From assembly GCA_937863995.1 (NCBI GenBank), contig CALMIK010000014.1, positions 1-64,000 of the forward strand: a stretch of 64,000 bases of DNA. Reading direction: 5' to 3'. Under the pieces are notes generated by a model, which saw only the letters and a program-made list of their open reading frames with translations, was not told the DNA's origin and made no database searches. Positions within the stretch are counted from its first letter, which is position 1, and every line of letters begins with the position of its first letter. This DNA is from an uncultured Chelatococcus sp. GTDB lineage: Bacteria; Pseudomonadota; Alphaproteobacteria; Rhizobiales; Beijerinckiaceae. The position numbers were made by a program, and so were the translations under genes. Shown here piece after piece: positions 1-7,797 of the stretch.

Positions 1-95
1 GGCCGCGGTGCCCTGATTGGCGGCATAGACGAAACGGCCGTCCGGGGTGGCATGGACCTGGATAGGCTGGCGCCCGAAACCATGTGGCGTTTTCC
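1..95 (-). pseudogene. YVTN beta-propeller protein, internal/3' fragment at window edge
   Basis: Read on the minus strand, this stretch encodes a piece with KTPHGFGR, QPIQVHATPDGRFVYAANQ and GTAA. This is the blade signature of YVTN/YncE-like beta-propeller proteins (PNPIQV.ATPDGR.VYVANQGT). It has no start of its own and abuts the end of the LysR gene in a different frame. It continues beyond the window. A signal-peptide-bearing 5' piece of the same kind of protein lies at 5292-5585 on the same strand, so the two are probably parts of one gene split by the DNA between them. That link is inference; the propeller motif itself is seen directly. Confidence 0.5.
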
Positions 96-971
96 TTTGG
101 CGGTGATTTTCAGGAATTGGCTTAGCGCCGGATTGATGACGGGTTCCCGATAGCAAAGGGACAATTCGAAGCGGGCGGCGTCTTCCGGGATTGGATGAAA
201 GGCGATCCGGTCGCTTCGGAAGCCGGACATGCTCTGAGGCGCAATAGAAATGCCTGCTTCCACAGCGACCAGAGACAGAACCGCGTGCATTCCATGCGCT
301 TCCTGAACGACGGTGGGAACGAAACCGGCGTCGGCGCAAAGGCGCACCACCTTGAGATGGAAACCGCGACCTTCGACAGCCGGCCACAGCACGAATTTTT
401 CATCGGCAAGATCGCTCACCGTAACCTTCGGCGTTTCTGCCAAGGGATGGGAGCGTGGCAAGGCGATGGCGAGGCGATCGTCATCGAAGGTCTGAAAGGC
501 GAGGTCGCCATCGTCTGCGATGGGCGGTATCAGCAGGCCGATGTCCATGCTGCCGTCACGAATCCGCTCGACCTGTTGGGCCGATGTGGCCTCAACAAGT
601 CCGATCCGAACATCCGGGTTCTTTTCCCGGAATGACCGAATGACGTCCGGCAAACGGCCATAGAGGGCGCTGCCTACATAGCCGAGTCGGATAAGTCCCG
701 TCTGTCCTGATGCTGTCTGGCGCGCCATCAGAATAGACCGTTCAGCTTGTCGGATCGTCAGGCGCGCTTCCTCAAGAAAAACTCGTCCCGCTGCCGTCAG
801 TCCCAGCGTTCGATTGCCACGCTCGACAAGCTCGACGCCGATTTCTTCTTCGAGCTTGCGGATTGCCGTGGTCAGCGGCGGCGGCGACATATTCAGACGC
901 GCCGCCGCGCGATGAAAGTGCAGTTCCTCCGCGACCGCGATGAATTGGTGTAGCTGGCGCAGATCAGCCAT
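2..971 (-). CDS. LysR-family transcriptional regulator, 3' end fused to foreign sequence
   Basis: The protein starts MADLRQLHQFIAVAEELHF, followed by a LysR winged helix (AAARLNMSPPPLTTAIRKLE, ERGNRTLGLTAAG) and a periplasmic-binding-like effector domain. Recognisable LysR similarity ends near base 100, at about residue 290, which is close to the normal family length. No stop codon follows: the frame stays open to the window start while a different frame there encodes a beta-propeller piece. The LysR 3' end therefore probably lies at a recombination junction. The start overlaps the end of the SMP-30 gene by 8 bases, so regulator, lactonase and SDR form one operon. LysR proteins usually sense the substrate of the adjacent pathway, here probably a sugar acid or lactone. 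Confidence 0.8.
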   Translation of the reverse strand, partial: MADLRQLHQFIAVAEELHFHRAAARLNMSPPPLTTAIRKLEEEIGVELVERGNRTLGLTAAGRVFLEEARLTIRQAERSILMARQTASGQTGLIRLGYVGSALYGRLPDVIRSFREKNPDVRIGLVEATSAQQVERIRDGSMDIGLLIPPIADDGDLAFQTFDDDRLAIALPRSHPLAETPKVTVSDLADEKFVLWPAVEGRGFHLKVVRLCADAGFVPTVVQEAHGMHAVLSLVAVEAGISIAPQSMSGFRSDRIAFHPIPEDAARFELSLCYREPVINPALSQFLKITAKGKRHMVSGASLSRSMPPRTAVSSMPPIRAPR

Positions 972-1818
972 CGCCCTTGCCTTCATCAGGATAGCGAAGC
1001 GACAGCAATGCGCCGGACAGGGGCACACGGGCCAGATCTTCGTTGGAAAGACCCAAACGCGCGGTCGTTACATAGAGGCGGTCGCCCATCGGTGACAGCG
1101 CGCAACTCGTCGGCCGTGGAACGGGAAGATCGAACCGTCGATCCAATCGCCCGTCCGGCGTCAGTCGCAGGATTGCCGCACCATCGAAAAGAACGGACAG
1201 GATGAATCCATGCGGATCGACCAGAAGGCCATCCGGCTTTCCAGTCGAAATATCCATCTGGAAGAAAACGCGGCGAGAGCGGAGCGCGCCCTCATCCTCA
1301 TCGAAATCATAGGCGTAGATTTCGCCGCGCCGGGAGTCGGTCAGATAGAATGTCTGCCCGTCCGGACTCCAGTCCAAGCCGTTGATGAGCGTGAAACCGC
1401 TGTCGCATTCATGCCAAACGCCATCGGGGTCGAGGCGGTAGAGGTATCCTGAACCCGCAGTCAGTTGCTCGTCCATGAGGCCGAGCCAGAGACGGCCCCG
1501 CCGGTCGAAGCGTGCATCATTCAGGCGGACGCCCGGCCTGGCGTGGGGTGCGGTCGCAAACCTTCGCGCTGAACCTTCGGCATCGACAGCGACCACATCA
1601 CAGCCAATTCCTGCGATGAGATTGCCAGTTGCATCCTCGGCCACGAAACCGACCGGACCGGGCATAGGCCAAGAGATGTTGTCGCCCGTTGCCGGATCGA
1701 ACAGGTTCAGTGTCGGGCCAAGCGTATCCACCCAGAGAAGACGGCCGCGCGATGAACTCCATATCGGGCATTCTCCAAGGACGGCCTTTGCATTGAGAGC
1801 AGGCATAACTTCCGTCAT
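964..1818 (-). CDS. SMP-30/gluconolactonase-family protein
   Basis: This 284-residue protein, starting MTEVMPALNAKAVLGECP, is of normal length for the SMP-30/gluconolactonase/LRE family. It shows the hallmarks: the metal-binding Glu in GECPIW near the start, RLNDARFDRRGRLWLG in the middle, the NGLDWSPDGQTFYLTDS blade, and KPDGLLVD. These six-bladed propellers bind a divalent metal and hydrolyse aldonolactones. I chose the ATG at 1818 because the longer upstream reading frame only shadows the SDR gene. The start overlaps the SDR stop (ATGA). With an oxidising SDR upstream, the likely pathway is sugar to lactone to aldonic acid. The substrate cannot be read from sequence. Confidence 0.85.
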   Translation of the reverse strand: MTEVMPALNAKAVLGECPIWSSSRGRLLWVDTLGPTLNLFDPATGDNISWPMPGPVGFVAEDATGNLIAGIGCDVVAVDAEGSARRFATAPHARPGVRLNDARFDRRGRLWLGLMDEQLTAGSGYLYRLDPDGVWHECDSGFTLINGLDWSPDGQTFYLTDSRRGEIYAYDFDEDEGALRSRRVFFQMDISTGKPDGLLVDPHGFILSVLFDGAAILRLTPDGRLDRRFDLPVPRPTSCALSPMGDRLYVTTARLGLSNEDLARVPLSGALLSLRYPDEGKGDG

Positions 1819-2681
1819 GCGCGACGCTCCACCGCCGGGGCGGCAATCCGCGACCAGTTGGCTGCAATGTCGTCCACAGTCGTGGCCTGAACGGCGCGCA
1901 GGTCGCGCGGATAGCTGACGCCTGACGCTTCGCAGGCTTTCGTGGCATGGAACTGCGCGCTGCTGGCGCGGAGTATCCAGCCCCCTTCGGTGCAGGCATC
2001 GGAAACAAGAAAGGCGGCACCGGGAGCGACCTCGGACGGTCGCAACTCGCCGGGTTCGCCTTCGATGCCCCACATGCGCGTCTTGGCGACAGGGGAAATG
2101 GCGTTGACGATGATGCCGTCCGCCGCGCCTTCCTGTGCAAAAACGTTGACGATGCCGATGGCCGCCATCTTGGCGGCGGCATAACTGGCCAAACCCGGTT
2201 GGACATATTGGGGAAACAGCGCCCGGTCGGAAGTCGTCAGCAGGATGCGCCCATAGCCCGCTGCCTTCATCGAAGGCCATGCAGCCTGTGCCAGCCAGAG
2301 CGGCGCTTTGGCCGCGATGTTCATCATGTGGTCGAAGGAGTCCTCTTGAAGCGACACGATGGTCTCATAGGCAACCCAACCAGCGTTATGGATCAACGCA
2401 TCAAGACGGCCACGGATCGCCGTGGCCTTGGCGACCAAATCCCGGCATTCCTCGCGCGAGGCGATAGAGCCGGGCAGCGCAATGGCGTCGAAGCCTTCCG
2501 TGCGTAAAAGGCGGGCTGCTTCCTCCACCACTGTCTGATCTTCACCGCCGCCGTTGCTGTCCGCTCCGGCGTCTTGAAGCAGGACCGTCGCTCCGCTCTC
2601 GCCAAGGTGGCGAGCATAGGCGAACCCGAGGCCGCGCCCGGCTCCCGTGATGAGGATGACTCGCTTGGCGAAATCGACCAT
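1815..2681 (-). CDS. Short-chain dehydrogenase/reductase (SDR)
   Basis: A classical SDR Rossmann protein: TGAGRGLGFAYA (cofactor loop), HNAG, the catalytic Ser in LLTTSD, and YAAAK with the active-site Tyr and Lys. At 288 residues it is longer than a minimal SDR. The C-terminal extension (GGWILRASSAQFH onward) resembles that of hydroxyacyl-CoA-type SDRs such as the MFE-2 dehydrogenase unit. I prefer the ATG at 2681 over the TTG two codons upstream because AGGGAG sits about 6-7 bases before it. It is the first gene of the SDR - SMP-30 - LysR operon. The substrate is unknown; a sugar/polyol or a hydroxyacyl-CoA are both possible. Confidence 0.8.
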   Translation of the reverse strand: MVDFAKRVILITGAGRGLGFAYARHLGESGATVLLQDAGADSNGGGEDQTVVEEAARLLRTEGFDAIALPGSIASREECRDLVAKATAIRGRLDALIHNAGWVAYETIVSLQEDSFDHMMNIAAKAPLWLAQAAWPSMKAAGYGRILLTTSDRALFPQYVQPGLASYAAAKMAAIGIVNVFAQEGAADGIIVNAISPVAKTRMWGIEGEPGELRPSEVAPGAAFLVSDACTEGGWILRASSAQFHATKACEASGVSYPRDLRAVQATTVDDIAANWSRIAAPAVERRA

Positions 2682-2970
2682 GACCAACTCCCTTCGTCGA
2701 ATGAAGATGGCGACTCCGCGCGATATTTCAAATATTTTCTACACGCCATCACGATACATTTAGAATATCAAAAGATGAGCATAGTGCCGTGTCAAGTTCA
2801 ACTGTCAGATTCATGCGCTGGTGCTCCCTTCGTCATGAAGATCGTACGCGCGCTTCCGAGCCGACTGTCGATTTTGAATGTCACTCCGTCAGCAGTAATC
2901 GCGTCCGACGATCTGCCAACAACCTTACGCGAGAACGGTGAATTTGTCGCGCTGTTCATACGCCGAGCAA
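2682..2970. other. Intergenic region upstream of the SDR operon
   Basis: About 290 bases of moderate GC with no credible gene; short open frames here have no family resemblance. The AT-rich part nearest the SDR start (around 2715-2780) is the likely promoter zone of the minus-strand operon. No clear operator palindrome was recognised. Confidence 0.4.
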
Positions 2971-2998
2971 AAAGAAAAAGCCCAGAAACCTGCCGGGC
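2971..2998 (-). terminator. Rho-independent terminator of the GHKL-nuclease gene
   Basis: On the minus strand GCCCGG-CAGGTTT-CTGGGC forms a 6-bp stem (one G-U pair) with a 7-base loop, followed by TTTTTCTTTTT. It lies about 80 bases past the stop codon of the 3078-5087 gene, which suggests that gene is transcribed as a single unit. Confidence 0.75.
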
Positions 2999-3077
2999 CT
3001 TTGTTCACGTTCCAATACGAGTGGCATTCAAACCACCACGATCAGAAAATATCTGTTCTACTCAAGAACTGTCGCCG

Positions 3078-5087
3078 TTATTCGGCTATGGTCTCGTTTT
3101 CTGCATCCAACGCCGAAATTCGCTCTTTAACCTCGTCGCTGAGATAGTCAGCATTTATCGTGCGCAGATATCGAAGCGCCTCTTCATCGTTTGCTTGATA
3201 CTCAAGACGACGCTTGTAGAAAGTCAACCGTCCTTCCGCCTCTTGGATGATCTCGCCCCAAGTCTTGGCCCAAACCCGAATTTTGATCGGATCATCAAGT
3301 TCAAGCACCAAGCCGCGAGGTTTGCCTGACTGACGCGCTTCGAGTTGCGCATCATTCGTGAAGCGATTGGCGACGGCCACGAAGTCCCATTCGACATTCG
3401 AATGCTTGAACCGATCATCAAGAGCAACGGCCTTCGCGTATTTCTTGATCTGGTTGATCACATCCTCATTGAGATTCTGGCTTGGTCTCTTCAGTTCGAT
3501 AACGAGGTGCTTTCGTTCATCGTCGGTCGCTGTGGGCACTCGACAGGAAAGCATCAGGTCAACGATTGCTGCTTTGCCTTCTGCGTCCAAGACGGGTTCT
3601 TTCGGGGCAAGCCCGTCTCTAGGGGTGCCGTCGTCACTATCGCTGCCTAGCAATTTGATATGGCTGCGCAGGACTGCCGACAAATCCTCGTCGTCGTTCA
3701 TCAGGTTGAACTGTTCGCCGAAAATCCAAGTTTCTTGGGCGATGATTCTGTGTAGTTGCGAACGTTCAAGCAATTGGCGTTTGGAGTTCGGATCAAACAC
3801 CAGAATTTGCAAGGCGCGCAAAAACTCAAGGCGATCAGTGACAGCCTTTGCAGCGTTTATTACAGCGGTTAGCGAGGTTTTTCGAAGAAGCTCTGCCAGT
3901 TCCTCTTGCTTGCCTTTGGGAAGATCAACGACCTTTTCCAAAATGGACGGCAATGCACCCGGTCCGGTTTCGATGGCAGCTTTGAGGAGTTGCAGGATCA
4001 GCTTTTGCTGCTTTGACGGTGCCTTATCGAAGTCAGGGCTGTAGTCGGCCAAATTAAGTGCGACTACATCGAAAATCTGTCGCTCGTTGATCTCGATGGG
4101 ATCGGAGGCTTTCCCTTCGTAGGGGTAAATTTTTGCCTCTTTCCACTCCTGAATCTTGCCACGAGAGCGTTCTGCTTCCCGTTCGCGGAAATGCTCACGC
4201 AACTTCGCCTTCGATGCCTCCACGAGAGCCATTGACGGCGGGTCGAGTTCGACCAGTCCTTCGGTATTGTCGTCTGCGAGAGACTGGAAATGGTCGGAGG
4301 TCAGATAGGCAGTAAAGTCGAAACCGCGGGCATGAATACCGGGAGCCATTTCATGGAAACTGAATCGGCCCGGAAGGCAAAGCATCAGCTTTCGTTCGAC
4401 TTTCTTTTTCCATTCGATAATTTCCAACGTCGCTTTGTATTCGTGACCATCTCCAGTGATCGCGGTTATTTCGTAGGGTGTCACATCCCTAATTGCGTCC
4501 CGGGCGTCTATGTACTCGCCATCGTAAATAATTCGGAAGTTTGGGTCCTCATAAAGTTGAAGGGCAAATACATCGCGCACCTGCTCCGCGAAGCCGTCTT
4601 TGGCCCAAATCTCAAAGTCTCGGACGACATTTTCAATCTCGACAGTGCAGCCAGTGTTGGGTGCTGGAACTGCGTCAGAGATCGAGAATCGTTTCAGGTC
4701 AGATTTGTCGCCACTGATCGAGAACTTTTTCCCGGCATTTCGCGAAATCCACGTTACTCGCTCCCCGAGAGCAAACGCCTTGAAGCGGCCTTGACCTTTC
4801 TCTCCGTGTATCGACCTGCCACCATCAGTTTTCACTACGCGCTTTTTCCAAGAGCCTCCAAGAGATTGGAAAAGCGCCTCCACTTCATCGACAGGCATAC
4901 CCGTTCCGTCATCGACAATTCGGATCAGGCCGAGCTTGGTCAGCTGACCTTCTTCCAGTTCGACTTTTACTTCACGTGCATCAGCATCATAAGCATTCCA
5001 GATAAGCTCGGAGATGGCCGCAAGCGGTTTTGCAGTTGTAATCCGTTGAATGTGGTCGTTTTCGACTTTAACTTCAATTTGCTGCAC
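3078..5087 (-). CDS. GHKL ATPase with C-terminal PD-(D/E)XK-like nuclease motif (possible defence protein)
   Basis: A 669-residue soluble protein. The N-terminal GHKL (gyrase/Hsp90/histidine kinase/MutL) ATPase shows the N-box ISELIWNAYDADA (about residues 25-37), the G1 box VDDGTGM (58-64) and a glycine lid HGEKGQGRFKAF (94-105). The middle is largely helical and unassigned. Near the C-terminus, AIVDLML (Asp about 510) followed by HLVIELKRP (Glu 531, Lys 533) and a helix with NQIKKYA match the PD-(D/E)XK nuclease pattern D-x(~20)-ExK. MORC-like and other GHKL-nuclease proteins of this build occur in bacterial anti-phage loci. It stands alone between a catabolic operon and a broken gene, with its own terminator. 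I do not recognise a named system. A DNA-repair or maintenance role is the alternative. Confidence 0.7.
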   Translation of the reverse strand: MQQIEVKVENDHIQRITTAKPLAAISELIWNAYDADAREVKVELEEGQLTKLGLIRIVDDGTGMPVDEVEALFQSLGGSWKKRVVKTDGGRSIHGEKGQGRFKAFALGERVTWISRNAGKKFSISGDKSDLKRFSISDAVPAPNTGCTVEIENVVRDFEIWAKDGFAEQVRDVFALQLYEDPNFRIIYDGEYIDARDAIRDVTPYEITAITGDGHEYKATLEIIEWKKKVERKLMLCLPGRFSFHEMAPGIHARGFDFTAYLTSDHFQSLADDNTEGLVELDPPSMALVEASKAKLREHFREREAERSRGKIQEWKEAKIYPYEGKASDPIEINERQIFDVVALNLADYSPDFDKAPSKQQKLILQLLKAAIETGPGALPSILEKVVDLPKGKQEELAELLRKTSLTAVINAAKAVTDRLEFLRALQILVFDPNSKRQLLERSQLHRIIAQETWIFGEQFNLMNDDEDLSAVLRSHIKLLGSDSDDGTPRDGLAPKEPVLDAEGKAAIVDLMLSCRVPTATDDERKHLVIELKRPSQNLNEDVINQIKKYAKAVALDDRFKHSNVEWDFVAVANRFTNDAQLEARQSGKPRGLVLELDDPIKIRVWAKTWGEIIQEAEGRLTFYKRRLEYQANDEEALRYLRTINADYLSDEVKERISALDAENETIAE

Positions 5088-5291
5088 GGTTGGGGCCTCG
5101 ATGAGCGCTCAATTCCTGAACTAGTCCCACGTGGGGCAAGCATTTTCAACTGGAAACTGAGCGGCTCGGAGGTCAGCAAGGCTTCCTGAGGACGCCCATG
5201 AGATAGGAGGTCCGGCAGACCTACCGAGCTTCGGACCTCGCACCGATGAAGATCGCCTCATACCTCGACGGTCAGCAAATGTCTGTCTCGG

Positions 5292-5585
5292 TCAAAACCC
5301 GGCCATGGCCGTGGGAGGTTTCGTTCTCCTCCCCACAACCGTACCGGCGGCGAGCAGGAGATTTCCGGCCGGCACGAACTGGACATTATGCAGCTTGATG
5401 CCGATCGCGACGATGTCCACGGTTCCGTCGTACAGGTTGATGCGGCTGATCGTGTTTCCGTGCTCGTTGGCCGTGTGGACGAAGCCCGATGCAGCGGTCT
5501 CCGCATTCCCCGGGAGAAAGGAGGACGACAGCGCCAGTGCCGATGCAGCGGCAAGTACGAGGGTCGAATAGAACCATCCCCATAA
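5292..5585 (-). pseudogene. YVTN beta-propeller protein, 5' remnant
   Basis: The minus-strand frame reads a hydrophobic signal segment (FYSTLVLAAASALALSSS) and then SGFVHTANEHGNTISRINL, YDGTVDIVAIGIKLHNVQF and VPAGNLLLAAG. This is the first blade of a secreted YVTN beta-propeller protein. After that the similarity stops and the frame ends at 5292. No in-frame ATG precedes the signal segment; the nearest ATGs are in another frame, which suggests further decay. A later blade of the same family is found at 1-95 on the same strand, so this looks like the 5' end of a gene interrupted by the intervening 5.2 kb. Confidence 0.55.
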
Positions 5586-5814
5586 CGGCGATCTTGATTG
5601 TATTAACGGCGGAACATGGCGCACGTCCAAGCCGTGCAGGGGGCGGTAGAGTCGCACGGAGCCGCTTGACGACGCTGCAATCGCTTTCAGGAAACCAATG
5701 GATCGTACCTGCACACAAGGGGTTATCCGCGCAAAAAAACACGCAAGGACATCCCAAAACGCTCTCTCTCGTGCTGACAACCTGCTGACAAAGAGCCATC
5801 GCGCAAGCGCTGTA

Positions 5815-5840
5815 AGCAAAAACGGCCCCTAAGGACCGTT
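5815..5840 (-). terminator. Terminator downstream of tRNA-Gly
   Basis: On the minus strand AACGGTCC-TTAG-GGGCCGTT gives an 8-bp stem (one G-U) and 4-base loop followed by TTT. It lies 30 bases beyond the tRNA 3' end. Confidence 0.65.
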
Positions 5841-5869
5841 TTTATCGCTTTGATTTTCCTGAAGAAATT

Positions 5870-5944
5870 TGGAGCGGGCGAAGGGATTCGAACCCTCGAC
5901 CCCAACCTTGGCAAGGTTGTGCTCTACCCCTGAGCTACGCCCGC
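5870..5944 (-). tRNA. tRNA-Gly (anticodon GCC)
   Basis: A complete cloverleaf on the minus strand: acceptor GCGGGCG pairing with CGCCCGC, D-arm GCTC..GAGC, anticodon stem CAACC/GGTTG with loop TTGCCAA (anticodon GCC), T-arm GAGGGTTCGAATCCCTT, discriminator T and an encoded CCA end. It is 75 bases long with CCA. Its 3' end faces the broken beta-propeller gene and the accessory block; tRNA 3' ends are common integration sites, but no integrase or repeated attachment core was seen. Confidence 0.97.
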
Positions 5945-6323
5945 ATCCATCATCCGCGGGGCGATCATTGCCGCCGCCGATGGGTGCGTTATTGCGTGAA
6001 ACGTTCCCGAGCGCAAGTCCCATTTTTCACGCTGTGGAAAAGTACTCTGGCTAAGTGTCTAAATTTTCCATAAATAATTGATATATTTCATTATTATTTC
6101 AGACGCCGTGTCATCGCGGGATTTATCGCATCGTGGATGGGCTGCGAATCGGTAGCGTGACCGCAGGCGGTTGCTCGCCTGTCTGCGAGCAGGGAAGAGG
6201 GGCGCCGGAGCGAAAAAAGACAAGTTAAGCAAGCCATTGCATATGCAAGCGTTTAACAACGTGAAATAATATCATGCAACAATCACCCGGTGAAACACCT
6301 GCGCATGGGAGGCGATAAGTCAT
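5945..6323. other. Intergenic region upstream of mgtE
   Basis: About 380 bases without a gene between the tRNA and mgtE. An AT-rich stretch at about 6058-6105 could hold promoters. A ribosome-binding site GGGAGG at 6307-6312 precedes the mgtE start by 11 bases. I did not recognise an M-box magnesium riboswitch or other structured leader. Confidence 0.4.
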
Positions 6324-7715
6324 ATGCCACCTCAAAACAGACCTGATCAGGCGGTAGCCGCCAACGCCAAGCGGGGCGAGGCGCCTATTCCCCATGAATT
6401 GAAGAACCAGCACGTCGCGGATATTGTCGACTACCTCAATACACAGCCGCTCGAATCGGTCGTCAACACCATCTCCCGGCTGCCCGAATCCTGGGCGGTC
6501 GACGTGCTCGACTATCCGGCTTTCGAGGAGGCGTCGTCCGTCATCGAGGTGCTGCCGCTCGAAAAAGCCGCCGCCCTGCTGGAGGGCATGTCCGCCGACC
6601 GCGCGGCGGATGTTCTGCGGTGGATCGCCGAGCCTCATCACACCGAGATTCAAGGTGCGCTCTCTGAGACCACGCGCAAATCCCTCGAGACGCTGCTGTC
6701 GTATCCGGTCGGCACCGCCGGGAGCCTCATGACCACCGAGTTCGTGTCGGCGCCCGCCAACTGGACCGTGCAGCAGACGCTCGACCACATCCGCATCGTC
6801 GAGGCGAGCCGGGAGACGGTTTATGCCGTCTACGTGCTCGATCCCGCGAGCCACCGGCTCGTTCAGACGGTGCGCCTGCGTCAGCTCATTTCCGCCGACC
6901 CGGCCGCGCCGATCCTGTCGCTGGCGGAAGGCAAGCCCGCGCCGATCAAGGCGACGCCGCTCACGTCGCGTGAGGATGTCGCGCGGCTCATCTCCCGTTA
7001 TGACTTGCTGGCGGTTCCCGTGGTCGACACCACCGGCCATGTGCTCGGCATCGTCACCGTCGACGACGCCATCGACGCCATTTTGCAGGAGTCGACCGAG
7101 GACGTGCAGAAGATGGGTGGCATGGAGGCGCTGGACGAACCTTACATGCAGGTCGGCTTCATCGATATGTTCAAGAAGCGCGCCGGTTGGCTTGGCATCC
7201 TGTTCCTCAGCGAGATGTTCACCGCCAGCGCGATGCAGCACTACGCCGACGAGCTGCAGCAGGCCATCGTGCTGGCGCTGTTCATCCCGCTGGTGATGAG
7301 CTCGGGCGGCAATTCGGGCTCGCAGGCAACGTCGCTGATCATTCGCGCGCTCGCGCTTCACGAGGTCAGGGTCAAGGACTGGTTTCGCGTGGCTGTGCGC
7401 GAACTGCCGGCCGGCATCGCGCTCGGTGTGTTTCTCGGTGCCATCGGTATTGTCCGCATTGCGTCATGGCAATTGCTGGGCATCTACGATTACGGCGAGC
7501 ACTGGGTGCTTATCGCCTGCGCTATCGGTGCGTCGCTTGTCGGCATCGTCACTTTCGGGTCGATGGTCGGGTCGATGCTGCCTTTTGCGCTCAAGCGGCT
7601 CGGGTTCGATCCCGCGAGTGCGTCGGCGCCATTCGTTGCCACTTTCGTGGATGTCACCGGCATCGTGATCTACTTTTCCATCGCCTACGTGTTCCTCAAG
7701 GGCACGCTGCTGTGA
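6324..7715 (+). CDS. mgtE: Magnesium transporter MgtE
   Basis: A 463-residue protein with the full MgtE layout. The cytosolic helical N domain (about 25-140) is followed by two CBS domains (about 150-270, with YDLLAVPVVDTTGHVLGIVTVDDAID) and a C-terminal five-helix pore domain. In the pore domain MSSGGNSGSQATSLIIRAL and FVATFVDVTGIVIYFSIAY carry the conserved Mg2+ pathway residues. MgtE is a homodimeric, Mg2+-gated channel of the inner membrane; the N and CBS domains close it when cytosolic Mg2+ is high. It is a single gene with 82 bases before the flippase gene. Length and motifs are typical and no defects were seen. Confidence 0.95.
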   Translation: MPPQNRPDQAVAANAKRGEAPIPHELKNQHVADIVDYLNTQPLESVVNTISRLPESWAVDVLDYPAFEEASSVIEVLPLEKAAALLEGMSADRAADVLRWIAEPHHTEIQGALSETTRKSLETLLSYPVGTAGSLMTTEFVSAPANWTVQQTLDHIRIVEASRETVYAVYVLDPASHRLVQTVRLRQLISADPAAPILSLAEGKPAPIKATPLTSREDVARLISRYDLLAVPVVDTTGHVLGIVTVDDAIDAILQESTEDVQKMGGMEALDEPYMQVGFIDMFKKRAGWLGILFLSEMFTASAMQHYADELQQAIVLALFIPLVMSSGGNSGSQATSLIIRALALHEVRVKDWFRVAVRELPAGIALGVFLGAIGIVRIASWQLLGIYDYGEHWVLIACAIGASLVGIVTFGSMVGSMLPFALKRLGFDPASASAPFVATFVDVTGIVIYFSIAYVFLKGTLL

Positions 7716-7797
7716 CGACGGCGGTTGCCGCGGCAACCGCCTGCATTCCAAGTAGAAAGAGATCCCCATTTTTGGTGCGGCGTGTCAGGATCCGTGC

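Noticed and set aside
5246..5400. Plus-strand frame beginning MKIASYLDGQQ, reminiscent of the start of a fumarylacetoacetate-hydrolase-family protein
   Set aside because: Only about a dozen residues look familiar, and the frame then overlaps the beta-propeller remnant on the other strand. It is too short to support.
5815..5944. tRNA-Gly 3' end as a phage/island attachment site
   Set aside because: No integrase gene and no repeat of the tRNA 3' end was found in the window, so integration at the tRNA itself cannot be claimed.
6060..6323. Mg2+ riboswitch upstream of mgtE
   Set aside because: I could not recognise the conserved M-box core or an obvious terminator/antiterminator pair.
6225..7361. 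378-codon minus-strand open frame opposite mgtE
   Set aside because: Arg/His/Asp-rich composition with no family motifs; it is the mirror of a real gene in high-GC DNA.
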